From Chloroflexota bacterium (GTDB taxonomy: Bacteria > Chloroflexota > Anaerolineae > Anaerolineales > Anaerolineaceae), in contig JAEKNU010000037.1 of assembly GCA_016838895.1 (NCBI GenBank), forward strand, positions 1 to 41,275: 41,275 nt of DNA. Direction: 5' to 3'. Shown one piece after another: positions 1 through 8,212 of this stretch. Both the position numbers and the translations under genes were made by a program. Every line of letters starts with the position of its first letter. Positions within the stretch are counted from its first letter, which is position 1. A model generated the notes under the pieces. The model did no database searches, was not told the origin of the DNA, and worked only from the letters and a program-made list of their open reading frames with translations.

Positions 1-179
1 TATATTAAAGTTCTCTCCATTCGTGAAGGGTACAATTTGGGTTGTTTTTGTCCTGTCGTTTTTTCAGTGAAGTCATGCTTGGATAATGCGGATTGGGAAC
101 AATAAAGAATATCCGATGCTTCAAGAAAGTTTTTGGTCTGTGCAAGGATAACAAATTCTTTTAGATATTCGATCTCCAC
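1..179 (-). pseudogene. Truncated LysR-family regulator, N-terminal HTH fragment running off the window edge
   Basis: Read from a GTG at 179, the first ~35 residues match the LysR winged-helix N-terminus: a start like VEIEYLKEFVILAQT, then NFLEASDILYCSQSALSKH. An AGGAG ribosome binding site lies 6 nt upstream of the GTG (186-190 on the complement). After SKH the frame stays open to the edge but no longer resembles a LysR protein. A +1 shift there gives MTSLKK, which looks like the expected continuation, and then a stop. I infer a frameshift or truncation. It is divergent from the 303-2956 genes, the usual place for a LysR regulator of that group. The rest of the gene lies outside the window, so a divergent but intact gene cannot be ruled out. 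Confidence 0.5.
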
Positions 180-302
180 GATGAGCTCCTATAATGATTT
201 ATTCCTCTTTTGCATAAATCATATTTAAATTCGAATTGCTTGTCAAGGCTATGCTCCTTACAATCTTAACAAAGAAAAGCATTAATATGAAAGAGGAACA
301 AA

Positions 303-545
303 ATGAAAATAAGCAAATTGCTATATGATTGTCTATTTAATTTAATTGTCTCAATAATTATGTCCATTGTAATGTCACTGGTATTAACATCTGTAAATGT
401 TGGCTTTACCCATGTCTTTTTTTCCGCATTTCTGAAATCGTTCATCATATCTGTATTTATTTCATTCTTTGTTATATATTTTACAATTCCCCTGGTATCA
501 AAATGGCTTCAAAAAGTATTTATCATTAACAATGAAAATAAGTAG
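303..545 (+). CDS. Small two-helix membrane protein, DUF2798-like
   Basis: This is an 80-residue, very hydrophobic protein with two predicted transmembrane helices (about residues 12-31 and 43-67). A conserved-looking core runs through MSLVLTSVNVGF, then FLKSFIISVFISF and the closing IPLVSKWLQ. The length, the two helices and the N-V-G-F ... F-L-K-S pattern resemble the DUF2798 family, whose function is unknown. A GAGG ribosome binding site sits about 8 nt before the ATG. It is the first gene of a possible unit with the amidohydrolase-like gene 66 nt downstream, and is divergent from the LysR fragment. Confidence 0.7.
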   Translation: MKISKLLYDCLFNLIVSIIMSIVMSLVLTSVNVGFTHVFFSAFLKSFIISVFISFFVIYFTIPLVSKWLQKVFIINNENK

Positions 546-611
546 GAAATAAATTACTTTAAAAGAAACAGGATTCAGCATGCATGATTTAGCTAGAGGA
601 GTCAACTAACG

Positions 612-1649
612 ATGGTTATTGATGCAAACATGTACTGGTTTCCGGAAGAAGTTTTTCTCAATGATCAGTTGATGAAAGCTTTTTTAGCGGAAATTCCAAA
701 CGTAAATGACGTTCATGGATATGAAACCACAATCGAAAATACAAATCGAAAGCAAATTGTCATTGAAAAACCAATAGGCTATCCAAGTTTAAATTATGCC
801 CAGGGCGATTATGTGCTAATGCAGCAGTTAATGGATATGGATAAAGCCGGGTTTGAGAAATCAATTTTAAAAATACCTGGTTGTTTCGAATGGTTGACGC
901 TTGATCTATGCAAAATATTCAATGATGGGATGGCAAACCATGTAAAACAAAGCAAAGGCAGAATGAATGCTTTGGCTGTTGTTCCACCTATGGGTACACC
1001 CGAATGCATTTATGAACTTGAACGATGTACAGATGATTTGGGCATGACGGGATTACAACTTGGCTCGCATTATGGAACATCCTATTTGGATGACGAAAGG
1101 TTTTCTTCATTTTTTAGAAAAGTAAACCAACTTGAGCTGACAGTATATGTACACCACTCTCCCGTTCCGGTTCAGTTTGATTCAATTTGTGAATTCAATA
1201 ATTTGCGTCGCCAATATGGTAGGTGTATGGATCAGGCTATCGCTGTTGGCAGAGAATTATTCAGTGGCTTTTTCGAAAAATACCCAAACATTAAACTTGT
1301 CCATTCCATGTTGGGAGGCGGCTTTTTCACCTATATCAATATGTTATTTCCTGCTATGCCTACAAAAAAAGAAGATGTTGGCAGGTTTGAATCAGGAAAC
1401 AAATCCATTCGTGAGCAGATACAAAACAATCTCTTTTTCGAAATGTCTCAGGGGCAATCCTGGGGAAAAGCGCAACTTGAATGTGCTGTTTCCGTTCTCG
1501 GGGCTGATCATATCATTTTTGGCACCTCCTACCCAGTTAAACGGGAATGGCTGCTTGAAGGAGCCAATTTTGTAAAACAATTAGATATTAGTGATGAAGA
1601 CAAAGATTTAATCCTGGCAAAAAATGCGCAAAGGATTTATCAAGTCTAA
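612..1649 (+). CDS. Amidohydrolase-2 family (TIM-barrel) protein with altered metal site
   Basis: 345 residues, the usual length for the amidohydrolase-2 family (PF04909), which includes decarboxylases and lactonases of the aminocarboxymuconate-semialdehyde decarboxylase type. Matching landmarks are the strand VYVHHSP (His181/182), LVHSMLGGG (His231) and the late IIFGTSYP motif. Two classical metal-site elements are changed: the N-terminal D-x-H-x-H is IDANMYW, so Asn6 and Tyr8 replace both His, and the usual GTDYP Asp is Ser306. The enzyme may use a different metal arrangement, act without metal, or have another function. A GAGGAG site precedes the ATG by about 10 nt. The ceramidase-like gene follows after 41 nt, so both are probably cotranscribed. 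The substrate is unknown. Confidence 0.75.
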   Translation: MVIDANMYWFPEEVFLNDQLMKAFLAEIPNVNDVHGYETTIENTNRKQIVIEKPIGYPSLNYAQGDYVLMQQLMDMDKAGFEKSILKIPGCFEWLTLDLCKIFNDGMANHVKQSKGRMNALAVVPPMGTPECIYELERCTDDLGMTGLQLGSHYGTSYLDDERFSSFFRKVNQLELTVYVHHSPVPVQFDSICEFNNLRRQYGRCMDQAIAVGRELFSGFFEKYPNIKLVHSMLGGGFFTYINMLFPAMPTKKEDVGRFESGNKSIREQIQNNLFFEMSQGQSWGKAQLECAVSVLGADHIIFGTSYPVKREWLLEGANFVKQLDISDEDKDLILAKNAQRIYQV

Positions 1650-1690
1650 TTGGCAGTAATCAAATAAATGTGTTTTTTTAGGAAACCATA

Positions 1691-2956
1691 ATGCAGAATA
1701 CATGTCTTCAGGCAGGTGCTGGCAAATGTGATATTCATTTCCCGGATGATTTTTTTCCAACAGAAGGTTATACTGGTGTGCATGATGAACTCAAAATACG
1801 CTTAATTCTTCTGGAATGTGGAAACAAAATCGCAATTGTCTCCATCGAATTAACCTCTATTCCTGATGAATTCATTCAAACTTTTCAACAATTTATTGCT
1901 GAGTGCACGGAAACAAACCCGGAAAATGTTCTGGTTTTTGTCTCACATACATTTTCTGCACCGCATTTTGTTCCCGAAAAGTTTTGTAAGTCATCCGCAG
2001 ATAAAAAAAAGAATAATTGTTTATTAAAATACATAAAGAAAGCCATTCTGAATGCTTCGATTCAGGCAAAGACAAACATGCAGCCGGCACATTTTGGATA
2101 TGCAACCGGTATTTGTAATATTAATGTCAACAGAGATTTTCTAACTCCAGCAGGTTGGTGGCTTGGAAGCAATGACTCTGGCCCATCAGATAAAACCGTG
2201 AGTGTTTTTCGATTTGACACATTTGATGGCAAACCCATTGCAATGCTCTACTGTTACAGCGTTCAACCATCAGTTTTGGATGGGTTGCACAAAGCAGGGG
2301 AGCCGTACCTCATATCAGCTGATCTCACAGGGGTTTCTTCCAGTTTTTTAGAGCAGGAATACAACAATGAAATCGTTGCATTATTTTGCCTTGGTGCAGC
2401 AGGAGACCAGTCTCCTTCATTTAAAATATTTTCCCAGTATATTGACAGTAATGGCCATATTCAGACGCTCAATTACCAGGCATATGGATATGCGATAGCT
2501 GAAATGCTTGGAAATAGATTGGGCATTGAAGTCCTTCAAGTATCCAAAACCATTAATTGCCAGGCTGTTCATAGTGACATTTTAATTGAAAGAACTTTGC
2601 TAAAATGCCCCGGTCAAGTGCTGCCAAGGGATACACATTCCATACGTCCAACCACTCAATATGAATATCAGCAGGCAGAAGATCGTGAAGAATCAATTGT
2701 TATGTTCAAAATAGGTGAAATTGCTTTGATTGGTGTTCGTCCTGAACTATCCTGCTCTACTGCTGAAATTATTAAAAGGCAATCCCCTATCCCAATGACA
2801 ACGATTTGCACAATGGTAAACGGTGCCGCAAAATATATGCCCGAACAAAGTGCCTATGACCGCATCACTTATGAAGCCATGAATTCACCCTTTGGTAGAG
2901 GGTCCGCTGAACTGCTTTGCGAAAAAGTGTTGGAACTGCTGCGAAACCAGGTTTAA
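1691..2956 (+). CDS. Neutral/alkaline ceramidase-like protein (N-terminal-domain family)
   Basis: 421 residues without a signal peptide. The start (AGAGKCDIHFPDDF), the segment ENVLVFVSHTFSAPHF (compare the family's NVLxxATHTHSGP) and FCLGAAGDQSP (compare QGAAGDVNP) follow the N-terminal catalytic domain of neutral non-lysosomal ceramidases. That domain is often found alone in bacterial hypothetical proteins. The zinc ligands expected from the THTHSGP motif are only partly kept: SHTFSAPHF has one His in the HTH position and another three residues after the Ser. True ceramidase activity is therefore doubtful, and amide or ester hydrolysis of another substrate is possible. An AGGAAA ribosome binding site precedes the start. 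The gene is probably in one transcript with the amidohydrolase-like gene. Confidence 0.65.
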   Translation: MQNTCLQAGAGKCDIHFPDDFFPTEGYTGVHDELKIRLILLECGNKIAIVSIELTSIPDEFIQTFQQFIAECTETNPENVLVFVSHTFSAPHFVPEKFCKSSADKKKNNCLLKYIKKAILNASIQAKTNMQPAHFGYATGICNINVNRDFLTPAGWWLGSNDSGPSDKTVSVFRFDTFDGKPIAMLYCYSVQPSVLDGLHKAGEPYLISADLTGVSSSFLEQEYNNEIVALFCLGAAGDQSPSFKIFSQYIDSNGHIQTLNYQAYGYAIAEMLGNRLGIEVLQVSKTINCQAVHSDILIERTLLKCPGQVLPRDTHSIRPTTQYEYQQAEDREESIVMFKIGEIALIGVRPELSCSTAEIIKRQSPIPMTTICTMVNGAAKYMPEQSAYDRITYEAMNSPFGRGSAELLCEKVLELLRNQV

Positions 2957-3021
2957 TTGTAGATTCACACAGTAATTCCACAAAGCAATTAATATTTTAA
3001 CTAAATAGTAGAACCATATAA

Positions 3022-3070
3022 AAAATCGTCGAGAACGGGTACAATGCTGTGCTCTCGGCGATTTGCTATT
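3022..3070. terminator. Bidirectional hairpin between convergent genes
   Basis: Arms 3023-3034 and 3053-3064 pair over 12 bp with one G-U wobble, with an A-rich flank on the left and T-rich sequence on the right. It lies between the plus-strand ceramidase-like gene and the minus-strand esterase, and could terminate both. Confidence 0.6.
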
Positions 3071-3109
3071 ATCCTTTTCTAATTTTCAAGATTAAATCAA
3101 GGCATCATT

Positions 3110-3940
3110 CTATGCTTTTTCCTGGGCAAATAACCAGTCTCGCAGACCTTCAATTGCATAAGTAATCGGCCAGGTATGTATATGATTATTGAGCCCATCG
3201 TCTGGCTGATCTTCAGGGACAACAGTGCCTTTTGCAAGCACGCTGTATTTAATATTGTTGCCTTCCGCGATCATTGTATTTACTGCTGATGCAAACTCTT
3301 TGACACTCGCTTGACCGTTCCAAATCGCCCTGCTGATCTTTGCCCCGGCTTTTTGCAGAGCAGCCATGCTGGCATTCATGCCGGGAAATGCTTTTCGATC
3401 TCCTTCTGAAACAATAATCCACATATTCTCGTTAGTCAATACAGACATCTTTGTTGCATTCCATTGACCAGCGACAAGCAGCGCGGCTGCAAACATATTG
3501 GGATACTTTGTCAACATCTCTATTGAAGCCATACACCCCATAGACTGCCCTGTCAAATACATCCTATTTTTATCAATGCTATACTGGCGCGCTAAAGTTT
3601 TTACCAAATCCACCGTAACGTCTACATCTTGCGTTGCTTCTGAATCATCATTAACGATTCGATTGGAATATTGAGGCGCCAGAACGAAACATTCATGTTT
3701 TGCCTGTTCAGCCGAAGTTGCCCAGATAAATCCCCCCATACCTTGTGTTAAAGTCACTCGTGTATCTGTGCTTAATACACCGGCGTCATGGATGAACATG
3801 ACCAATGGATAGGATCTATTCTCATCATACTTCTTAGGAAGAAACAAATTGTATTTAACCATTAATTCAGAACCAGGGTCAATGAATTCCAGTTGTTGAA
3901 AATCATCCCTTACCATATTAATCTCTTCATTGAATTTCAT
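3110..3940 (-). CDS. Alpha/beta hydrolase, PHB-depolymerase/feruloyl-esterase-like
   Basis: 276 residues. The protein starts with LVMFIHDAG (oxyanion strand after beta-3), has the nucleophile elbow TGQSMGCMAS (Ser in G-Q-S-M-G), a conserved YDENRSYPLVMF entry segment and a C-terminal HIHTWPITY with the probable catalytic His. This is the layout of the predicted peptidase/esterase group related to polyhydroxybutyrate depolymerases and feruloyl esterases. No signal peptide is seen, so it is probably cytoplasmic. It is downstream of the peptide ABC operon on the same strand but separated by 234 nt containing a terminator, so it probably has its own promoter. The substrate is unknown. Confidence 0.7.
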   Translation of the reverse strand: MKFNEEINMVRDDFQQLEFIDPGSELMVKYNLFLPKKYDENRSYPLVMFIHDAGVLSTDTRVTLTQGMGGFIWATSAEQAKHECFVLAPQYSNRIVNDDSEATQDVDVTVDLVKTLARQYSIDKNRMYLTGQSMGCMASIEMLTKYPNMFAAALLVAGQWNATKMSVLTNENMWIIVSEGDRKAFPGMNASMAALQKAGAKISRAIWNGQASVKEFASAVNTMIAEGNNIKYSVLAKGTVVPEDQPDDGLNNHIHTWPITYAIEGLRDWLFAQEKA

Positions 3941-4082
3941 AATGTCTCCTATCAGTCATGAAAATCTTACTTCCCTAATATTGATCATGCTGGCATTCTC
4001 TCAATTCACGAGCATGAACCATTCGCTTTAATAGTTGAATTCTTTCGAAATGTGATTAATAAAAACTCAGTCTGGATAAATA

Positions 4083-4125
4083 AATCAAAAATCAATACCG
4101 GGTAGCACAATTATCTACCCGGTAC
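4083..4125 (-). terminator. Terminator of the dpp-type ABC operon
   Basis: A perfect 10-bp stem (4096-4105 with 4115-4124, arms TACCGGGTAG/CTACCCGGTA) is followed on the minus strand by a T-rich run (TTGATTTTTGATTTATTT). It lies about 50 nt after the stop of the last ATPase gene. Confidence 0.75.
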
Positions 4126-4174
4126 ATTATTAATATAAATATGGGGATCTAATTAATCTTCGCTTAAATCACAA

Positions 4175-5131
4175 TTAGATACTATTGAGTTCTTTTACTC
4201 TACAGCAAGAAACAAAGTGATTGGGTGACACTTCTTCAAGCTGCTGCGGTTGATGACATTTATCAATCGCATAATTACATCTTGCAGCAAACCTACAACC
4301 GGGTTTGGGATTGATCGGTGAGGTGATTTCTCCTTCAAGAATAATACGTTCTTTCTTGTGGTGAATATCCATTGAAGGCACCGCAGATATCAGCGCTTGC
4401 GTATAAGGATGTAAAGATTTTTTGAACAATTCTTTTGAGGGGCTTGTTTCTACCAACTGGCCTAAATACATTACACAAATATCATCAGAGAAAAGGCGAA
4501 CGACTGAAAGATCATGGGTGACAAACATATATGTTAAGCCACATTTATCCTGAAGATCCTTTAGCAAGTTCAGCACCTGAGCCTGGATGGAAACATCCAA
4601 AGCTGAAACAGGTTCATCACAGACCACAAACTTGGGATTTAATGCCAATGCACGCCCAATGCCGACTCGCTGCCTTCTACCGCCATCCAATTCATGCGGG
4701 TAGGCTAACCTGAGACGCTGGTCAATCCCTACCATGGACATGATAAATTCTGCTTCCGCTACCCTTTCTTTTTTGGAATAGCGACCAGAGATGATCAAAG
4801 GTTCCATGATGGTTTGTTCCACGGTCATTCTCGGATTTAATGAAGAGAATGGATCCTGGAAGATAATCTTCATATTTTCACGTAATTTTTTCAATTTTCG
4901 TGCATTTACTACAGTAATATCTTCACCTTCAAAATAAATCGAGCCATCTGTGCTGTCTTGCAAATGGATGATCGTGCGGCCAAGCGTTGATTTACCGCAG
5001 CCTGATTCGCCAACGATACCCAATGTTTTGCCTTTTTCGATTTTAAAAGAAACATCGTCGACCGCATGTAGCATTCCTCTGGGTGTTTCAAAATATTTTT
5101 TTAAATTCTTAACCTCAATTAATGCGGTCAT
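4175..5131 (-). CDS. dppF: Peptide-type ABC transporter ATP-binding protein (DppF/OppF family)
   Basis: 318 residues from the ATG at 5131, chosen because an AGGAGG site lies 7 nt upstream and the upstream ATPase gene stops 1 nt before. A longer frame would begin inside that gene. Walker A is GESGCGKST, the Q-loop is IIFQDPFSSLNP, Walker B is FVVCDEPVSALDVS and the H-loop is FVTHDLS. The C-terminal extension GCRFAARCNYAIDKC is the Cys-rich segment of OppD/DppF-type ATPases, thought to carry an Fe-S cluster. The signature is LDGGRRQR rather than LSGGQ, a variant common in this subfamily. It pairs with DppD to energise import through DppBC. The substrate cannot be read from sequence. Confidence 0.9.
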   Translation of the reverse strand: MTALIEVKNLKKYFETPRGMLHAVDDVSFKIEKGKTLGIVGESGCGKSTLGRTIIHLQDSTDGSIYFEGEDITVVNARKLKKLRENMKIIFQDPFSSLNPRMTVEQTIMEPLIISGRYSKKERVAEAEFIMSMVGIDQRLRLAYPHELDGGRRQRVGIGRALALNPKFVVCDEPVSALDVSIQAQVLNLLKDLQDKCGLTYMFVTHDLSVVRLFSDDICVMYLGQLVETSPSKELFKKSLHPYTQALISAVPSMDIHHKKERIILEGEITSPINPKPGCRFAARCNYAIDKCHQPQQLEEVSPNHFVSCCRVKELNSI

Positions 5132-5132
5132 T

Positions 5133-6128
5133 TCATTCCTCCTGATGGATGTCTCTGGTGCAACGACAGAAGTGTCCAGGTTCAATTTCAATTAATTCAT
5201 GGTGCTCAATCTTACATTCTTCCATTGCATATTCGCATCGAGGATGAAAATGGCAGCCGGTTGGCAGGTTTGAGGGATCTGCTGGTAAACCAGAAATCGG
5301 ATTAAGCCTATCTGTCTCATCATCTATATGGGGAACCGCTTTAAACAAACCTAAAGTGTACGGGTGTGTCGGATGATCAAAGATCGCTTCCTTACTACCA
5401 CTTTCAATAATTTCGCCTGCGTAAATCACTGCAATATCATCACATACTTCAGCCACAACACCCAGATTGTGTGAAATCATAATCATGGAGGTATTAAAAT
5501 CACTTTTGAGCTTATTGATCATTTCAAGCACCTGCGCCTGGATCGTTACATCCAAAGCGGTAGTGGGTTCATCTGCGAGCAACAATTCTGGACTACACGC
5601 CAATGCAATTGCGATAACAACGCGCTGTTTCATACCTCCGGAAAATTGATGGGGGTATTCATTGAAACGTTCTCTGGGAATACCGACCATTTCAAGCATT
5701 TTCATTGCTCTTTCGGCCGCCTCGTCCTTGGAAACTTTATTGTGCAGTTCAATGACCTCTGAAATTTGATCGCCAATTTTCATAATTGGGTTTAATGCCG
5801 TCATTGGATCTTGAAAGATCATAGAGATCTTTTGACCGCGGATCTTTCGCATATCCTTCTCACTGATTTTAAGTAAGTCTTCCCCGTCGAGGAAAATTTC
5901 GCCGCTTCTAATCTTTGCAGGAGGATCGGGAAGGATGCGCAGGATCGTCTTGGCGGTTGAAGTCTTACCTGCACCTGTCTCTCCGACTAGTCCGAAAGTC
6001 CTGCCACGTTCCAGTTCAAATGAAACACCATTAACTGCATGGATCACTTGACCCTCTGCTGAGTATTCAACCACCAGATCCTTTACTGATAGAAATGGAC
6101 TACTTTTATCATTCGTTTTATTATTCAT
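5133..6128 (-). CDS. dppD: Peptide-type ABC transporter ATP-binding protein (DppD/OppD family)
   Basis: 331 residues from the ATG at 6128. The frame extends to a GTG at 6140, but the ATG is better placed relative to the GGTGAG site. Walker A is GETGAGKTS, the Q-loop ISMIFQDPMTALNP, the ABC signature FSGGMKQR, Walker B LLLADEPTTALDV and the H-loop MISHNLG. The C-terminal GCHFHPRCEYAMEEC is the Cys-rich extension typical of oligopeptide/dipeptide/nickel ATPases. Here the signature motif is intact, while the partner DppF carries LDGGR, so the dimer has two non-equivalent composite ATP sites. It lies between dppC (14 nt gap) and dppF (1 nt gap) in one operon. Confidence 0.92.
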   Translation of the reverse strand: MNNKTNDKSSPFLSVKDLVVEYSAEGQVIHAVNGVSFELERGRTFGLVGETGAGKTSTAKTILRILPDPPAKIRSGEIFLDGEDLLKISEKDMRKIRGQKISMIFQDPMTALNPIMKIGDQISEVIELHNKVSKDEAAERAMKMLEMVGIPRERFNEYPHQFSGGMKQRVVIAIALACSPELLLADEPTTALDVTIQAQVLEMINKLKSDFNTSMIMISHNLGVVAEVCDDIAVIYAGEIIESGSKEAIFDHPTHPYTLGLFKAVPHIDDETDRLNPISGLPADPSNLPTGCHFHPRCEYAMEECKIEHHELIEIEPGHFCRCTRDIHQEE

Positions 6129-6142
6129 TGTATAACTCACCC

Positions 6143-7030
6143 TTACTTCTTCAGCTTAGGATCGAGAACATCGCGCAAACCGTCGCCAAACATATTGAGT
6201 GCCAGGACTGTCAGCATAATAAAGATACCCGGGTAAGTGACCATCCAGGGACAACTACGGATCAGGGTTCGTCCTCCGGCGATCATCGCCCCCCACTCGG
6301 GTGTAGGGGGCTGAACCCCCAGGCCGATAAAACTGAGCATAGCACCCATCATGATTACGTTTCCGATACTCATTGTTGATGAAACCAAAACGGGAGCAAA
6401 GCTGTTTGGAATGACATGTCGTAGAATAATTCGGGGGGTACTGGCATTGATAGAAGTGGCTGCTTCCAAATACTCCTGGTGTCGGATACCCAGGATTGCA
6501 GCGCGCGTCAGACGTATAGTCATCGGTATGCTTCCAATAGATAGGGCAAGCATACTATTTATAAAGCCCGGACCCAAGACAACAGAAACAGAGATTGCAA
6601 GCAGGATGCCGGGAATCGATTGAAGCACATCCGTCAGACGCATGATGATATCATCCATCAAACCGCCAAAATAACCTGCAAGGGCGCCTAAAAACATACC
6701 AATTGCAGAAGATACAACAACTGCGAGAACGCCAATACTCAAGGAGAAACGACTTCCCCAAACAATCCTGCTAAAAACGTCGCGCCCCAGTTCATCCGTT
6801 CCAAAAATATGCTGCATGGAAGGAGCTGTACGGGTTTGATACAAGTCTACCTGATCATATGGGTACGGTGCGATCAGCGGGGCGAATATCGCGATGAGTG
6901 CCAGCAGTACACCTACAATGAAACCAATCACAGCAGATGGATTTTTGGACAATCGCCGTGCAACGACAGTAAACTCGCTTTGCCGTTTGATTTTGGATTG
7001 ATTTCCTTCCGCAGTTACAAAGTTAAGCAT
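6143..7030 (-). CDS. dppC: Peptide-type ABC transporter permease (DppC family)
   Basis: 295 residues from the ATG at 7030, which overlaps the dppB stop by 8 nt and has an AGGAG site. The N-terminal cytoplasmic segment leads to a helix (IGFIVGVLLALIAIFAPLIAPYP), then HIFGTDELGRDVFSRIVWGSR, a hallmark of DppC/OppC proteins. The EAA-type loop is EAATSINASTPRIILRHVIPNS, and the end is MFGDGLRDVLDPKL. About six transmembrane helices are expected. It forms the channel with DppB. A longer frame from 7129 would run inside dppB and was rejected. Confidence 0.92.
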   Translation of the reverse strand: MLNFVTAEGNQSKIKRQSEFTVVARRLSKNPSAVIGFIVGVLLALIAIFAPLIAPYPYDQVDLYQTRTAPSMQHIFGTDELGRDVFSRIVWGSRFSLSIGVLAVVVSSAIGMFLGALAGYFGGLMDDIIMRLTDVLQSIPGILLAISVSVVLGPGFINSMLALSIGSIPMTIRLTRAAILGIRHQEYLEAATSINASTPRIILRHVIPNSFAPVLVSSTMSIGNVIMMGAMLSFIGLGVQPPTPEWGAMIAGGRTLIRSCPWMVTYPGIFIMLTVLALNMFGDGLRDVLDPKLKK

Positions 7031-7979
7031 TTTGTTTTCTCCTCTTCGTGCCTGCGAATTGCCCCTTGATACGGGGATCGATGAAAGCATACGCCAGGTC
7101 CACCAGTAGCATGACCAGAGTAAAGGCAAGAGCCAAAAATATCACTGAGCTTTGAACAATGTTGTAATCTCGTGTGTTGATCCCACCAACCAGATACATG
7201 CCAACGCCGGGGATGGAAAAAATAGATTCGATGACGACCGTGCCGGCCAGCATCATACCCATACCATTCCCGATAACAGTGATGACCGGCAGCAGTGCGT
7301 TCGGGAGGGCGTGTTTGAGAAGGATACGCATCTCAGACATACCCTTTGCTCGAGCTGTAGTAATGTAATCGGAACGAATCACTTCCAGCATGCTCGAGCG
7401 TGTCTGGCGAGCTTGTGTGGCGATACACGGAAAGGCATTGGCAATGCAGGGAAGGATATAGTATTCTAGCCCGCCGATACCATATGGAGGCAGCCAACCC
7501 AGCTTCAACGAGAAAAAAAGTACCAACATTAATGCAATCCAGAAGTTGGGCATGGATATTCCGAATAAGGCAATGAACATCGAGATGCGATCCCCCCAGC
7601 CATTATGGTTGACCGCCGCAATGATCCCCAAGGGGATGCCTATGATTATTTGCATTAGAATACAAATAACCGCGATGGTTAATGTGCGTGGTAAACGATG
7701 CATCAATTCTGTGGTGACGGGGGTATGATATACCCAGGACTCTCCGAAATCGAAATGCAGGACGATTCCCCCTACAAATTTGCCAAGGCGTACAAGATAG
7801 GGGTCGTCTAAACCCAGATCTTGCCGTTTGGCATCCATTTGCTCAGCAGTGGAATCTGGACCAAGCATCATTTTTACGGGGTCGCCCGGAATGAAATACA
7901 TGATCGTGAAGATCAGGATTGTCACTCCCAGCACTACCGGGATCAGCCAGAAGATCCTTTTTAGTATATATCTACCCAT
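7023..7979 (-). CDS. dppB: Peptide-type ABC transporter permease (DppB family)
   Basis: 318 residues. Family landmarks are the N-terminal YILKRIFWLIPVVLGVTILIF with MYFIPGDPVKMMLG, the loop RLPRTLTIAVICI, LPNALLPVITVIGNGMG, and the C-terminal YAFIDPRIK. Six transmembrane helices are expected. The EAA loop reads DYITTARAKGMSEMRILLKHALPN. A GGAAGGA site precedes the ATG. It overlaps dppC by 8 nt, so the two permeases are translationally coupled. It is separated from the binding-protein gene by 233 nt that hold a strong hairpin, consistent with lower expression than the binding protein. Confidence 0.92.
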   Translation of the reverse strand: MGRYILKRIFWLIPVVLGVTILIFTIMYFIPGDPVKMMLGPDSTAEQMDAKRQDLGLDDPYLVRLGKFVGGIVLHFDFGESWVYHTPVTTELMHRLPRTLTIAVICILMQIIIGIPLGIIAAVNHNGWGDRISMFIALFGISMPNFWIALMLVLFFSLKLGWLPPYGIGGLEYYILPCIANAFPCIATQARQTRSSMLEVIRSDYITTARAKGMSEMRILLKHALPNALLPVITVIGNGMGMMLAGTVVIESIFSIPGVGMYLVGGINTRDYNIVQSSVIFLALAFTLVMLLVDLAYAFIDPRIKGQFAGTKRRKQNA

Positions 7980-8114
7980 CGATAAAATCCTTCCTTTTCA
8001 TTGGAGATAATTAGTTTATCTATAAAATACTGTATGAGTGCATTATCAAAATTTTAGCGTTCTTAATGATACTCAAGTGATATATATTGACTTGTTTATA
8101 CTTCAAACAATTTG

Positions 8115-8162
8115 TGCGGCACTGCCTTCCCCGTAGTGATTGCAAGTTCAAGCAGTGCCGCA
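8115..8162 (-). terminator. Intercistronic hairpin between binding-protein gene and dppB
   Basis: An 11-bp perfect inverted repeat (8115-8125 with 8152-8162, arms TGCGGCACTGC/GCAGTGCCGCA) encloses a 26-nt loop, about 50 nt after the binding-protein stop. On the minus strand it is followed by CAAATTGTTTG, which is not a clean U tract. It is probably a partial terminator or mRNA-stabilising processing hairpin. Confidence 0.55.
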
Positions 8163-8212
8163 TCTTTCTTAAGGCACGTTAATTGGTAAGGAATACATTC
8201 AAACAATTCGCT

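Noticed and set aside
1147..1575. Plus-strand frame of 142 codons inside the amidohydrolase gene
   Set aside because: It overlaps a well-supported gene in another frame and resembles no known protein.
4175..5131. Inactive ATPase because of the LDGGR signature
   Set aside because: This variant is frequent in the DppF subfamily and all other ATPase motifs are intact, so loss of function is not supported.
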